Of a stretch of 24,085 bases of DNA, positions 12,201-18,046 are shown one piece after another. Source of the DNA: Acanthaster planci. Lineage: Eukaryota; Echinodermata; Asteroidea; Valvatida; Acanthasteridae. Made by a program: the position numbers and the translations under genes. Position 1 is the stretch's first letter, and every line of letters begins with the position of its first letter. The DNA lies in contig NW_019091437.1 in the NCBI RefSeq assembly GCF_001949145.1, forward strand, positions 751,796 to 775,880, written 5' to 3'. The notes below the pieces were generated by a model. The model made no database searches. It worked only from the letters and a program-made list of their open reading frames with translations, and had not been told where the DNA came from.

Positions 12201-12421
12201 GCAAGGTATCTATAGAGAAAATGCAGTTCCAGACATAACATGGCCTCCGCACCATCCCCATCCTTTGCACTCAGATGGAGATGCTTCAAGAAGAGCTAGA
12301 TGAGGTCAGAGGTCAGTACCAGAGCCTGATGGGAGAGATGACAGAGCAGGAGAAGCACCTTCAGGCTGCTCAGGCAGAGTGTGAGGCCAGTGCCGGACAG
12401 TTAGTCGCCCTTAAGAAACAG
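53..12421 (+). CDS. KIF15: Kinesin-12 (KIF15-like) stalk, 13 internal exons, partial at both ends
   Basis: KIF15 is a plus-end-directed kinesin-12 that crosslinks spindle microtubules, helps keep the bipolar spindle alongside Eg5, and in vertebrates binds TPX2 through its C-terminal region. Seen here: thirteen exons (53-208, 1079-1286, 2337-2473, 3607-3786, 4519-4740, 5586-5693, 6258-6351, 7305-7435, 8529-8723, 9629-9790, 10400-10486, 11309-11536, 12275-12421) with GT-AG borders. They total 2055 nt, or 685 codons, with no stop and with matched phases at all 12 junctions. The product is almost entirely heptad-like coiled coil, interrupted by two Ser/Pro-rich linkers. Matches to vertebrate KIF15, recalled from memory, occur in the right order: SxKMIVRFRE just after the motor, xxYAMEN.xLR.EN, KAQL.Q.Q, TPxK, EALTEEVKKLQ, MLQSADK and LMERL. 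The motor domain lies upstream of the window, and the conserved C-terminal segment is missing. General myosin-like coiled coils could mimic parts of this, but the YAMEN and MIVRFRE blocks are specific, so identity is fairly sure. Confidence 0.88.
247..305. repeat. Perfect 24-bp inverted repeat with telomere-like motif
   Basis: Arms 247-270 and 282-305 are exact reverse complements around an 11-base loop. Each arm begins TTAACCCTAACCCT when read from its outer edge, so it holds two telomere-type CCCTAA/TTAGGG units. It lies 39 bases past the donor of exon 1. Because both ends are TTAACCC, it could also be a miniature piggyBac-type element with TTAA ends. Confidence 0.9.
1079..1286 (+). CDS. 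KIF15: KIF15 exon 2 of window (codons 53-122)
   Basis: The acceptor is ggtttatttcag and the donor is gtgagg at 1287. The exon starts in phase 0 and ends after one base of a Gly codon. It encodes SDLKSEIAALKQQL followed by the family block PTVTQYAMENCNLRNENKKL and a second helix QQLEKVFRELM. This is the best single match to KIF15, whose vertebrate members carry xVAKYAMEN.SLREENRRL here. Confidence 0.92.
2337..2473 (+). CDS. KIF15: KIF15 exon 3 of window, Ser/Pro linker (codons 122-167)
   Basis: The acceptor is acatccttgtacccag and the donor is gtcagt at 2474. The first two bases complete the Gly codon from the previous exon, and the exon ends in phase 0. A non-helical stretch with CPSPSRTPSQ comes first, then STFDKYKAQLKQMQAERD re-enters coiled coil. 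The SPSR tetrapeptide fits the full CDK consensus (S/T-P-x-R/K). Vertebrate KIF15 also has a linker here, followed by KAQLLQIQTEL. Confidence 0.8.
2970..3440. repeat. AT-rich element with ATTCGAAT-type motifs (intron 3)
   Basis: The segment is AT-rich and contains repeated GAATATTC/ATTCGAAT/TTCGAAT words at about 2980-3040, 3117-3126 and 3366-3426. Its right end (about 3365-3437), read on the minus strand, matches intron 9 at 8747-8815 (AAGGCyGAGTCAAyTyGAATAA...). It looks like a nonautonomous DNA transposon remnant; the family is not identified. Confidence 0.5.
3607..3786 (+). CDS. KIF15: KIF15 exon 4 of window (codons 168-227)
   Basis: The acceptor is tatctcacttgcag and the donor is gtaagt at 3787; both ends are phase 0. 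It encodes 60 residues of coiled coil, including LEAEVASYKKTVNELENAL and ending HMKTIR. This aligns with vertebrate KIF15 LESELQSL...NLENLLEA. The last 13 bases and the donor are part of a 37-bp tandem duplication that supplies a second potential donor at 3824. Confidence 0.88.
3774..3847 (+). repeat. 37-bp tandem duplication across a 5' splice site
   Basis: Two adjacent 37-base units (3774-3810 and 3811-3847) each read gaagaccatcagggtaag and then a Lys-codon-like purine run, with three mismatches. The first unit holds the last 13 bases of exon 4 and its donor. The second holds an intact copy of the exon end and the donor gtaagc at 3824. Confidence 0.92.
4519..4740 (+). CDS. KIF15: KIF15 exon 5 of window, acidic linker (codons 228-301)
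   Basis: The acceptor is cttcattttttccag and the donor is gtatga at 4741; both ends are phase 0. It begins NMATPKKVAHTLRNRV, followed by a Pro/Ser/acidic linker (EPSEESSPLTDEEG), and returns to helix with EIPEHMIEQCNEALTEEVKK. The ATPKK site fits the full CDK consensus. Vertebrate KIF15 has TPTK near the same place and then PVPPEMNEQAFEAISEEL. Confidence 0.87.
5586..5693 (+). CDS. KIF15: KIF15 exon 6 of window (codons 302-337)
   Basis: The acceptor is gattgacattgcatag and the donor is gtaata at 5694; both ends are phase 0, giving 36 codons. It is Gln/Glu-rich coiled coil, EENSKLLQSLQDEETNRL and onward. It is short and low in complexity, so its identity rests on phase agreement and position between two better-matched exons. 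Confidence 0.77.
5808..6049. mobile_element. MITE with 43-bp terminal inverted repeats (copy 1)
   Basis: The left terminal repeat 5808-5850 starts GGCCAATTTCATAGAGCTGC. The right repeat 6007-6049 is its reverse complement with 41 of 43 bases identical. The 242-bp element has no coding capacity. Each arm contains GCTTAAGC palindromes. No clear target-site duplication is seen. A related copy in opposite orientation lies at 15040-15254, so this is a dispersed family. Confidence 0.88.
6193..6218. mobile_element. Possible solo piggyBac-like end
   Basis: On the minus strand this reads TTTAACCCCTTCGCGCCAGG, similar to the terminal repeat at 13297 (TTTAACCACTTGCTGCCGGG), and abuts a TTAA at 6215-6218. 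No matching partner end was found upstream. It sits about 40 bases before the exon 7 acceptor. Confidence 0.35.
6258..6351 (+). CDS. KIF15: KIF15 exon 7 of window (codons 338-369)
   Basis: The acceptor is tgtcatgcacag and the donor is gtaagt at 6352. The exon starts in phase 0 and ends after the first base of codon 369. It is coiled coil, LLESEQQQKVELKAEAARLL then KLDDLEKDYC. A three-unit repeat begins 24 bases after the exon end. Confidence 0.8.
6376..6852. repeat. Tandem repeat, three units of about 159 bp (intron 7)
   Basis: Units begin GGCCTGTT at 6376, 6537 and 6694, with a fourth GGCCTGTC at 6853, giving lengths of 161, 157 and 159. Units 1 and 2 are nearly identical (AACTTGCTTAGCGAACACAG and onward). 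Unit 3 is more diverged. The TAAGC words recall the TTAAGC-rich MITE 300 bases upstream, but direct homology is not clear. Confidence 0.85.
7305..7435 (+). CDS. KIF15: KIF15 exon 8 of window (codons 369-412)
   Basis: The acceptor is gtggttctgctatag and the donor is gtgggt at 7436. The first two bases complete an Ile codon (A|TT), matching the previous phase. It encodes EDMKIMLQSADKVMGEEKKQ, close to the KIF15 block VVLHSADKELSSVK, then an Ala/Glu-rich helix. Confidence 0.87.
8529..8723 (+). CDS. KIF15: KIF15 exon 9 of window (codons 413-477)
   Basis: The acceptor is tgatcactaaattccctcag; both ends are phase 0, giving 65 codons. It is strongly charged coiled coil (RTEVELSTAKREAELLTEEK...). 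The donor gttcga at 8724 departs from consensus at +3 to +4 but keeps G at +5 and a preceding CAG. No better donor lies nearby before the in-frame stop that follows. Confidence 0.82.
8747..8830. repeat. Fragment of ATTCGAAT-type element (intron 9)
   Basis: It begins AAGGCCGAGTCAACTTGAAT, matching the reverse complement of 3418-3437, and similarity continues with gaps for about 70 bases (TTTGATTGAATAT against TTTGATCGAATAT). It starts 23 bases past the exon 9 donor. Confidence 0.5.
9216..9287. repeat. 36-bp direct repeat x2, internally palindromic
   Basis: Units 9216-9251 and 9252-9287 differ at one base. Each reads ataaatgtcacacgtatgac followed by acgtcatgtgacacag, so TGTCA/TGACA words alternate on the two strands and each unit can fold on itself. 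Confidence 0.9.
9629..9790 (+). CDS. KIF15: KIF15 exon 10 of window (codons 478-531)
   Basis: The acceptor is cctgttggtttgtag and the donor is gtgagg at 9791; both ends are phase 0. It encodes SLMERLDTEFEKNAKLSAEL followed by QLLETLEVMEQLRASNSQL. This parallels vertebrate KIF15 NLMELLEAEKERNNKLSLQF...KEILKVLEAV in order and spacing. Confidence 0.87.
10400..10486 (+). CDS. KIF15: KIF15 exon 11 of window (codons 532-560)
   Basis: The acceptor is gttttcaatttatcaaag, a weak polypyrimidine tract, and the donor is gtatga at 10487. The exon is 29 codons, phase 0 at both ends. It encodes RAKDDLDAASGTIAVLQKRA, similar to KIF15 KLEESLLATEKVISSLEKS. Being short and with a weak acceptor, the exact 5' border is less certain than for its neighbours. 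Confidence 0.76.
11309..11536 (+). CDS. KIF15: KIF15 exon 12 of window (codons 561-636)
   Basis: The acceptor is tttgtttatttttag and the donor is gtaagg at 11537; both ends are phase 0. It encodes MVGTVHDLRQTILLKDDSLN, then QELQDTRRRCESLQ and a Glu-rich helix. This parallels KIF15 LMNQIQELRTSVCEKTETIDTLKQEL. The exon is clearly more GC-rich than the flanking introns. A TGG/GAT-rich run follows the donor to about 11590. Confidence 0.88.
12275..12421 (+). CDS. KIF15: KIF15 exon 13, last exon visible before the gap (codons 637-685)
   Basis: The acceptor is ccatcctttgcactcag and the donor is gtcagt at 12422; both ends are phase 0. It encodes MEMLQEELDEVRGQYQSLMG followed by EKHLQAAQAECEASAG, resembling KIF15 LNMLTEASKKHSGLLQSAQEEL. 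The run of N starts 40 bases after the exon, so the next exon is either inside the gap or beyond it. Confidence 0.87.
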
Positions 12422-12460
12422 GTCAGTCAGTTGCAAACCTTTTGTCGACTTGAAATCAAG

Positions 12461-13025
12461 NNNNNNNNNNNNNNNNNNNNNNNNNNNNNNNNNNNNNNNN
12501 NNNNNNNNNNNNNNNNNNNNNNNNNNNNNNNNNNNNNNNNNNNNNNNNNNNNNNNNNNNNNNNNNNNNNNNNNNNNNNNNNNNNNNNNNNNNNNNNNNNN
12601 NNNNNNNNNNNNNNNNNNNNNNNNNNNNNNNNNNNNNNNNNNNNNNNNNNNNNNNNNNNNNNNNNNNNNNNNNNNNNNNNNNNNNNNNNNNNNNNNNNNN
12701 NNNNNNNNNNNNNNNNNNNNNNNNNNNNNNNNNNNNNNNNNNNNNNNNNNNNNNNNNNNNNNNNNNNNNNNNNNNNNNNNNNNNNNNNNNNNNNNNNNNN
12801 NNNNNNNNNNNNNNNNNNNNNNNNNNNNNNNNNNNNNNNNNNNNNNNNNNNNNNNNNNNNNNNNNNNNNNNNNNNNNNNNNNNNNNNNNNNNNNNNNNNN
12901 NNNNNNNNNNNNNNNNNNNNNNNNNNNNNNNNNNNNNNNNNNNNNNNNNNNNNNNNNNNNNNNNNNNNNNNNNNNNNNNNNNNNNNNNNNNNNNNNNNNN
13001 NNNNNNNNNNNNNNNNNNNNNNNNN
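12461..13025. other. Assembly gap (565 N)
   Basis: The run of N directly follows intron sequence after KIF15 exon 13. The true length and contents are unknown. Any frame spanning it is artificial. It marks the switch from dense kinesin exons to gene-poor sequence with GPCRs on the other strand. Confidence 1.
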
Positions 13026-13296
13026 TACTTTTTTGGTATGTATGATTTAGCAGGTCTCCTACATACAGTAGATACACGGCGTGCACTGGCACGATTTCAC
13101 ATGAGGAAAATGAGCCCATTTTGCCTTTTATCATCATAATCTCATTTCTTCTCACTCGGATACATGCTGGTGGCAGGCAGCACTGAAATGTATGAACGAA
13201 GTATGTGCCATTGTCTATGGCTTGCTGAAAATGTGAAATTCCAGTGCTCTGACACTCACGAATGGAGGCAGTTACAGAATTACAAAAACTCTTAGT
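13026..13296. other. Noncoding sequence between gap and MITE
   Basis: No gene is seen. A 24-base segment flanked by cag and gtatgt (13180-13203) could be imagined as a microexon (AALKCMNE), but the acceptor is poor and nothing supports it. Confidence 0.4.
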
Positions 13297-13883
13297 TTAA
13301 CCACTTGCTGCCGGGGACCCGTTTTCAAGCACATAGCCGGAGAGCCCGAAACCGGCACAAAAGAGCTGGGCCTTGTATCAAAAGACTGTGCTTCGCACAA
13401 AAGACTGAGCTGGTGCACATTACCGACATTTTTTCACTCTCAATAGTGGAGATAATCCAGCCTTGTTTTGAAACAGTATACCGTGGTTTGGGGGATTTAG
13501 AGCGAGCGGATTACCACTGGGGACAAAAGCGCTCCACCACCGCAGCGATGAGCCACACAGCACCGCTGTATGCTAATCTGGCCCCTTTTGAAAAGAGGCC
13601 ACCAGCGCACTGTGCCAGGCTCGTGAACAAAAGGAAATTATATAACACCGCACAGTCTGGGCTCTTTTTACAAGGGTGAAGGCCTGGCTGAAATACTCAG
13701 GCGTCAATAGATTTTGTCTGTCAGGCTAGAGTGGCCACCAGACAGTAATTTGTATGGGGGTAAACGTCCACTAAATGAAGTGATAAAATTTTGAAGAATT
13801 TTGAAAACTGAAAATCTTGAAAATCGCCCGTACAGTGTATGTGTGCACTGCATTTTTCAAACCACCCAGCTGCAAGTAGTTAA
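13297..13883. mobile_element. piggyBac-like MITE with TTAA target duplication
   Basis: TTAA at 13297-13300 and 13880-13883 flank a 579-bp segment. Its ends are CCACTTGCTGCCGGG on the left and, read inward on the minus strand, CTACTTGCAGCTGGG on the right: 12 of 15 bases match. TTAA duplication with short C/G-rich terminal repeats is the hallmark of the piggyBac superfamily. The interior has a chance open frame of about 124 codons (13305-13679) with no transposase motifs, so the element is nonautonomous. The interior is GC-richer than the surroundings. Confidence 0.8.
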
Positions 13884-15039
13884 AAATTGCAGTTCTTTTG
13901 AGACTTTATGAACTATTTGTAAATGAATAGAGTGTACGTTGCAGTCTAAAACCGCTGGTTATCCATTTTCTTTTATCAAACTTGTTCCAATGAAGACGTA
14001 CCTCATTTGGCAGTAGCACTTCCAGGCTAACAAGCAGGTTGTGAATTCTGCAAAAATGGCATGGCATATGCCAAAGCTGATAAGGTCTGTTCGTACTTCA
14101 GGCAAATGCAGAAGCAAAGCGAATTTGACATCATGAAGTGTTTCCAGTGAAATTTCTGTGGGTTGAAATGCTTCAACTTTTTGTGGATATGCAGCACGGA
14201 TACTTGACCTGATGTCCCAAAAACTGACTTCATGCTCGCTTTCATGCCGATTATGCACAGACTACCACAACGAAACCAAACTACCCAAGCTTCGTGGACA
14301 TACAAAGGGAAACTGCGTTTTAAATGCTCAGTGAATCATGGACTCCAGGTGGTGGCAGGGCACACCGGGCAGCGTATAATGCAGTGGTTACATGTGCATT
14401 CAATTAGCTACCATAGGCTACACAGGTTTAACCTCGTCCCCACTATCCCGCTTGTTTGACACAGCAACACACGATCATCCCTAGGGTAGGACTGTCCCGT
14501 GTAAGCTAATCAAACAACCACTGCATATAGCAAACCAGGGACCCTCTTTTTTGTGTCTGTGTTTGTAGAAATCTGGCGAATTCCTTTCAGATTTTCAGAA
14601 GGGGTGCAGTAGGTCCAATAACCTAGGGTATATAGCTTAGGGATCCTTTGGGGAGGGGTCTCCTTTGTCACATATCAGGCAGAGTAGCCCAGTCAGTGAG
14701 CCACTACACTGGTGAAAGCAAGCTCCTAATCCTGTCAGTAATCTGGAGAGAGCATCGTCAGCTCTTTCTGTTCAACAGTGACAAAAAAATTTACGGCACT
14801 CTGTACGAGAAAAAATACAGTTTTAGAAAAATGGCAACTTGCCATGAACAAGACACTAGCCAAAGATTTCAGACTCACTACTGGACTAAACTTTCTCGTC
14901 TGTGATATCAGGAAATAAGTGGTGAAGATTTGAATATTTCCTGTTATTCCCAACCCAACCCCAACTCCCCTTTTCAAGGTGAGCACATATATCTCTACCT
15001 ATCCCTCCCAACTAGCGTGACCAGTGTATTACAGCAGGA
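13884..15039. other. Noncoding stretch
   Basis: No gene is recognised. Weak tRNA-like words occur at 14681-14713 (GTAGCCCAGTCAGTGAGCC) and 14379-14440 (CAGTGGTTA...GGTTTAACC), perhaps degenerate SINE pieces. A pyrimidine-rich acceptor-like site lies at about 14550-14568, followed by no exon resembling KIF15. Confidence 0.4.
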
Positions 15040-15254
15040 CCAATTTCATAGAGGTGCTTAAGCACTAAATTTGCTTAAGCACAAGAAAATTTTGCTTGAT
15101 AAATCAGGTTATCAGCCAAAACTCCATGTGATGTATACTGTTTTGGGATCGTATTCAGCTTTCTTTTGGTTAGCGTGACAATCTCATAGAGTTTGAGCTG
15201 GTAACCTTTTTTTTTTTAAGCAAGGTTTTTCACACTTATGCAAATTTTGTGCTT
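15040..15254. mobile_element. MITE copy 2, inverted and truncated
   Basis: The left end reads CCAATTTCATAGAGGTGCTT. The reverse complement of the body matches 5808-6049 almost throughout, for example CAGCTCAAACTCTATGAGAT and CATGGAGTTTTGGCTGATAA. The end near 15254 lacks the last 20 or so bases of the terminal repeat. It is the same family as the intronic copy but in the opposite orientation. Confidence 0.85.
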
Positions 15255-16950
15255 GTTTCCACTCAATTCAATTGACAAACTTTCTTGTAGAACAACTAGT
15301 ACATTGAAATTTCAACCGGCCAGGAACTGCACTTGCCGTGTGCCCAAACTTTCCTGAATGATAATTCATGTCAGGCATGATTCAAATCTTTGCTTATATC
15401 CACATCGTAAAGGTAGAAAGGAATACAATTATATTGCAACCAAATGACAATCCAGTCGGAAGTCTATGTCAGTCATTGCACGGATAATTCAGGCATTGCT
15501 TTCCTAAATGTTTACAAACCACTTACAGCAAGGCCAATTACATGTCCATGGTATAAGCCAAATGACAGTTACAGATCGTACACGTCCCCAAACTACAAAT
15601 TGCATGGTTATAAATTTACACCGACGCATCCGGCAACAAGCAATTTGGACTGATCATACCTCCTGTTCACATCTTATTTTGCTGCACTACATAATTTATT
15701 AAAGCCTAAGACTGAATCTACTGTACATGCACCGATGGCTTATAATAGGTTTCAAAATTGCTGAGCACCAAATGTGTAAACCTTTCACAAGAAAACACTG
15801 CATTAAAAGCTACATGTACATGTAGCTCTGATTAGCCACAGAAGTGTAATATGTGTGGAGTTAAGTAACATTTTCTGGTTTTACTGCTAGAAACCAGTGT
15901 TTTTCCAGAATAGAACAGGTGTGCCCAGACCAGCGTACACGCTCATCTGCATGTGCTTCAGATTAGTGCCCATGTACGTACTTCAGTGGGCCTCTCCGTC
16001 GATGATGCCCCTTGCACTTTTGTTGGCTTGTGTCCACTGAACTTCATAGGTAAACACACATGTGAACAAAGTACGGTATCATCAAGACAGAGATCCTATT
16101 ACTGTACATGTATACATGTACTATGTTCCTTAAGACGTGTCATACTGCTACTTTTGTCTAATACTGCGTTGTATGAACACTCATTTAGCCGTCATGCTCA
16201 GTTGGGCAACTAATTCAGGCTTCAGTGTGAGATTCATGGCAGGTACGTGGTTGAATTCACTCTCAGAGACATCATTTTATCAAGCTGGTTATCTTTTTTT
16301 TTTTCAGAACAGCCCATGTATACTATGTTGGAAGAAAATCCAAGACCGAAGTTCTTGCGAAATATCGTAGTTGGTGCTTGTTTCATAACGGGTGTGACAA
16401 GCGTGAATGAGCTTGTCATGTTGTGAGCCAACATGCACGTTCATATTTGAATTACGGCCATTGGTAATCAGAAGTTATCAGAATTACATGTACAAAACAT
16501 TGTTATAAAAGAATCAGCATTGCCCGCAAATCAAACATGATTTACTATATTATTCACATACGAATAATATGCCTTTGAACAGGTACAAAACAGAAGTTCT
16601 TGATAGTGTGTGGATATACATGTACATACATGTACAGAACATGTTTATGTGCCAAGTAGCATTCTGAATGCCCCAGCAATGGAAATTTGAAAAGTGCAAA
16701 TCATATCAGTTAAACATGACGTCCACCATAGCGAATGATGAAATGATTAAACTCTACATGTAGATATCATTGTTAATTCCCTACACCGATAGCATGTTAG
16801 AGTCAAGATGCAGTGGAATACATACATGTAGCATTGTTAGCACATTATATGACACAAAGCCACATTCAACTGATACATGTTCAAATGATCTTCTGGATTG
16901 CAATGTACCTGCTCAACACTCCATTTGAAGTGGTTTGTTATATAATAGAT
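15255..16950. other. Noncoding stretch rich in TACATGTA palindromes
   Basis: No gene is seen. Palindromes include AGCTACATGTACATGTAGCT (15808-15827) and GTACATGTATACATGTAC (16104-16121), with further ACATGTA words near 16486, 16617-16635, 16757 and 16824. No open frame here resembles a known protein. Confidence 0.5.
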
Positions 16951-17167
16951 CAGTGCTGTATTCGAATCCATCACAAGTCCCTGTAAGTTCATCACAAGTC
17001 ATTCAGTCTTAAGCCAATTTATAAGCTTTTCATAGGAGCTGTGACAGAAGCATTCCTTTGTCACTGTTGTCCTTGTTACTCATGACTGGCCTTGTGAAGG
17101 GACTTGTGACTGGACTTGTTAAGGCACTTGTAAAGAAGGACTTGTGATGGACTGGAATACAACACTG
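16951..17167. mobile_element. MITE with 30-bp terminal inverted repeats next to GPCR pseudogene
   Basis: The left end 16951-16980 begins CAGTGCTGTATTCGAATCCA. The right end 17138-17167 is its reverse complement at 27 of 30 bases. The right half contains several degenerate GGACTTGTGA copies (about 17090-17150). There is no coding capacity. The right end lies 7 bases from the stop codon of the GPCR pseudogene, so the element forms its 3' flank. Confidence 0.83.
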
Positions 17168-17174
17168 TCATAGA

Positions 17175-18046
17175 TTACTGGCTATGGCAACAGTTACATC
17201 TCTTTCTCAGTGTGTGGAATCCAATATATACTGTTCCGTGGAGAACCTTCCTGAACTCTCTATTCTGCATAAGTAAGATGAGTCCATCAGTCCAGTAAGA
17301 CGTGTAAAAGATGGCTGCAGCGAATGTGCTTAGATACTGAGAGGAATATTCACTACAGAAAGAAATGATACTGTGAGTAAAGGAATCCAGCACACAGATA
17401 AACACATCAAATGTTACAGCCATGGTGGTGAAAGACTTTGAGCTGATTCTTGGGGGGACGTTAGCTCCATCTGCTGCTTCTTGGTTTTCTTGGGCAATGC
17501 GCCGAGCTCGCGTCTGGCAATCACCGTAATGTGGAGGTATAAAACCACAATGGTCATCAGACTGATTGAAACGATTCCAAGACATATCAGACAAATTAGG
17601 CTACCACTTAGGGGTCTGCATGACATTACTGTCAAGACAATGCTAGTCAATATAACAACCACCCAACTGCATACAACAGCAATCCCTGCCCTACGGAGTG
17701 TCATTAGCCGTGGGTAGTACAGACACCAGGCAATAGCGAGGTACCGGTCAGTGGTCACCAGCAACAATGACAACAGGCACTCCAAGAAAAACACACTTTC
17801 AAGAATATCATGTAGCATGTAAAGTGCACGGTGAACAGAGCATGTTGCCTGCTTACAGGTTATGAGTGGGAAAAGCACAGACAGTCCCATACCAAGATCT
17901 GACAGGCTGAGAGAGGTCATGAAAATTCTTGTCCATGTTTGAAAGATGCTCATCCGATAGATGACAAGCAAGCATAATGGATTCCAAGTCAAAATGAGCA
18001 CAAGATTCAGTACAGATTCAGATGTTGCATTATCACGCCAAGCCAT
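17175..18046 (-). pseudogene. Class A GPCR pseudogene, paralogue of the receptor at 21273-22184
   Basis: The start ATG (18044-18046) begins MAWRDNATS, equivalent to MAIAGNTS in the intact paralogue. About 13 residues before TM1 are missing. TM1-TM5 read through in one frame: WN in TM1, LSLSDLG in TM2, DRYLAIAWCLYYPRLMT after TM3, W in TM4 and LYLHITVIARR in TM5. A single-base deletion at about 17507-17512 then shifts the frame, giving a stop at about 17414. The remainder (RRIAQENQEAADG... to QNREFRKVLHG and a stop at 17175) continues in another frame. A further +1 insertion (about 17399-17410) scrambles TM6, so CWIP is only readable in a third frame, and a 4-base loss (about 17315-17345) restores frame before TM7. 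Several indels argue against one sequencing error. The start and stop sites remain recognisable, so decay looks fairly recent. Confidence 0.85.

Larger units (their letters stand above)
209..12274 (+). other. KIF15 introns 1-12: noncoding content
   Basis: The twelve introns are 564-1133 bases long: 209-1078, 1287-2336, 2474-3606, 3787-4518, 4741-5585, 5694-6257, 6352-7304, 7436-8528, 8724-9628, 9791-10399, 10487-11308 and 11537-12274. Apart from the repeats listed separately, no gene, RNA gene or conserved-looking block is seen. Open frames inside them on either strand show no protein-like composition. A short (GAA)n run lies at about 7004-7022. Two overlapping short palindromes, GGTTCTTAGAAGAACC and GAACCGGTGACCGGTTC, lie at 7817-7843. 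Confidence 0.6.

Noticed and set aside
12275-13155. Long frames of 229-256 codons across 12427-13155
   Set aside because: They consist almost entirely of N; only 12275-12421 is supported as coding, as a KIF15 exon.
13180-13203. Possible 24-base microexon AALKCMNE between cag and gtatgt
   Set aside because: The acceptor lacks a pyrimidine tract, the peptide is too short to compare, and no neighbouring exons support it.
13305-13679. 124-codon open frame after the gap
   Set aside because: It lies wholly within the TTAA-flanked MITE, has no domain-like features and no transposase motifs; it is open by chance in GC-rich sequence.
14552-14607. Strong acceptor-like tract followed by KSGEFLSDFQKG
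   Set aside because: It does not resemble the KIF15 tail, the donor is doubtful (gtaggt) and no adjoining exon is found.
14675-14740. tRNA-like A-box sequence
   Set aside because: No convincing B box or cloverleaf; mentioned only as a possible SINE remnant.
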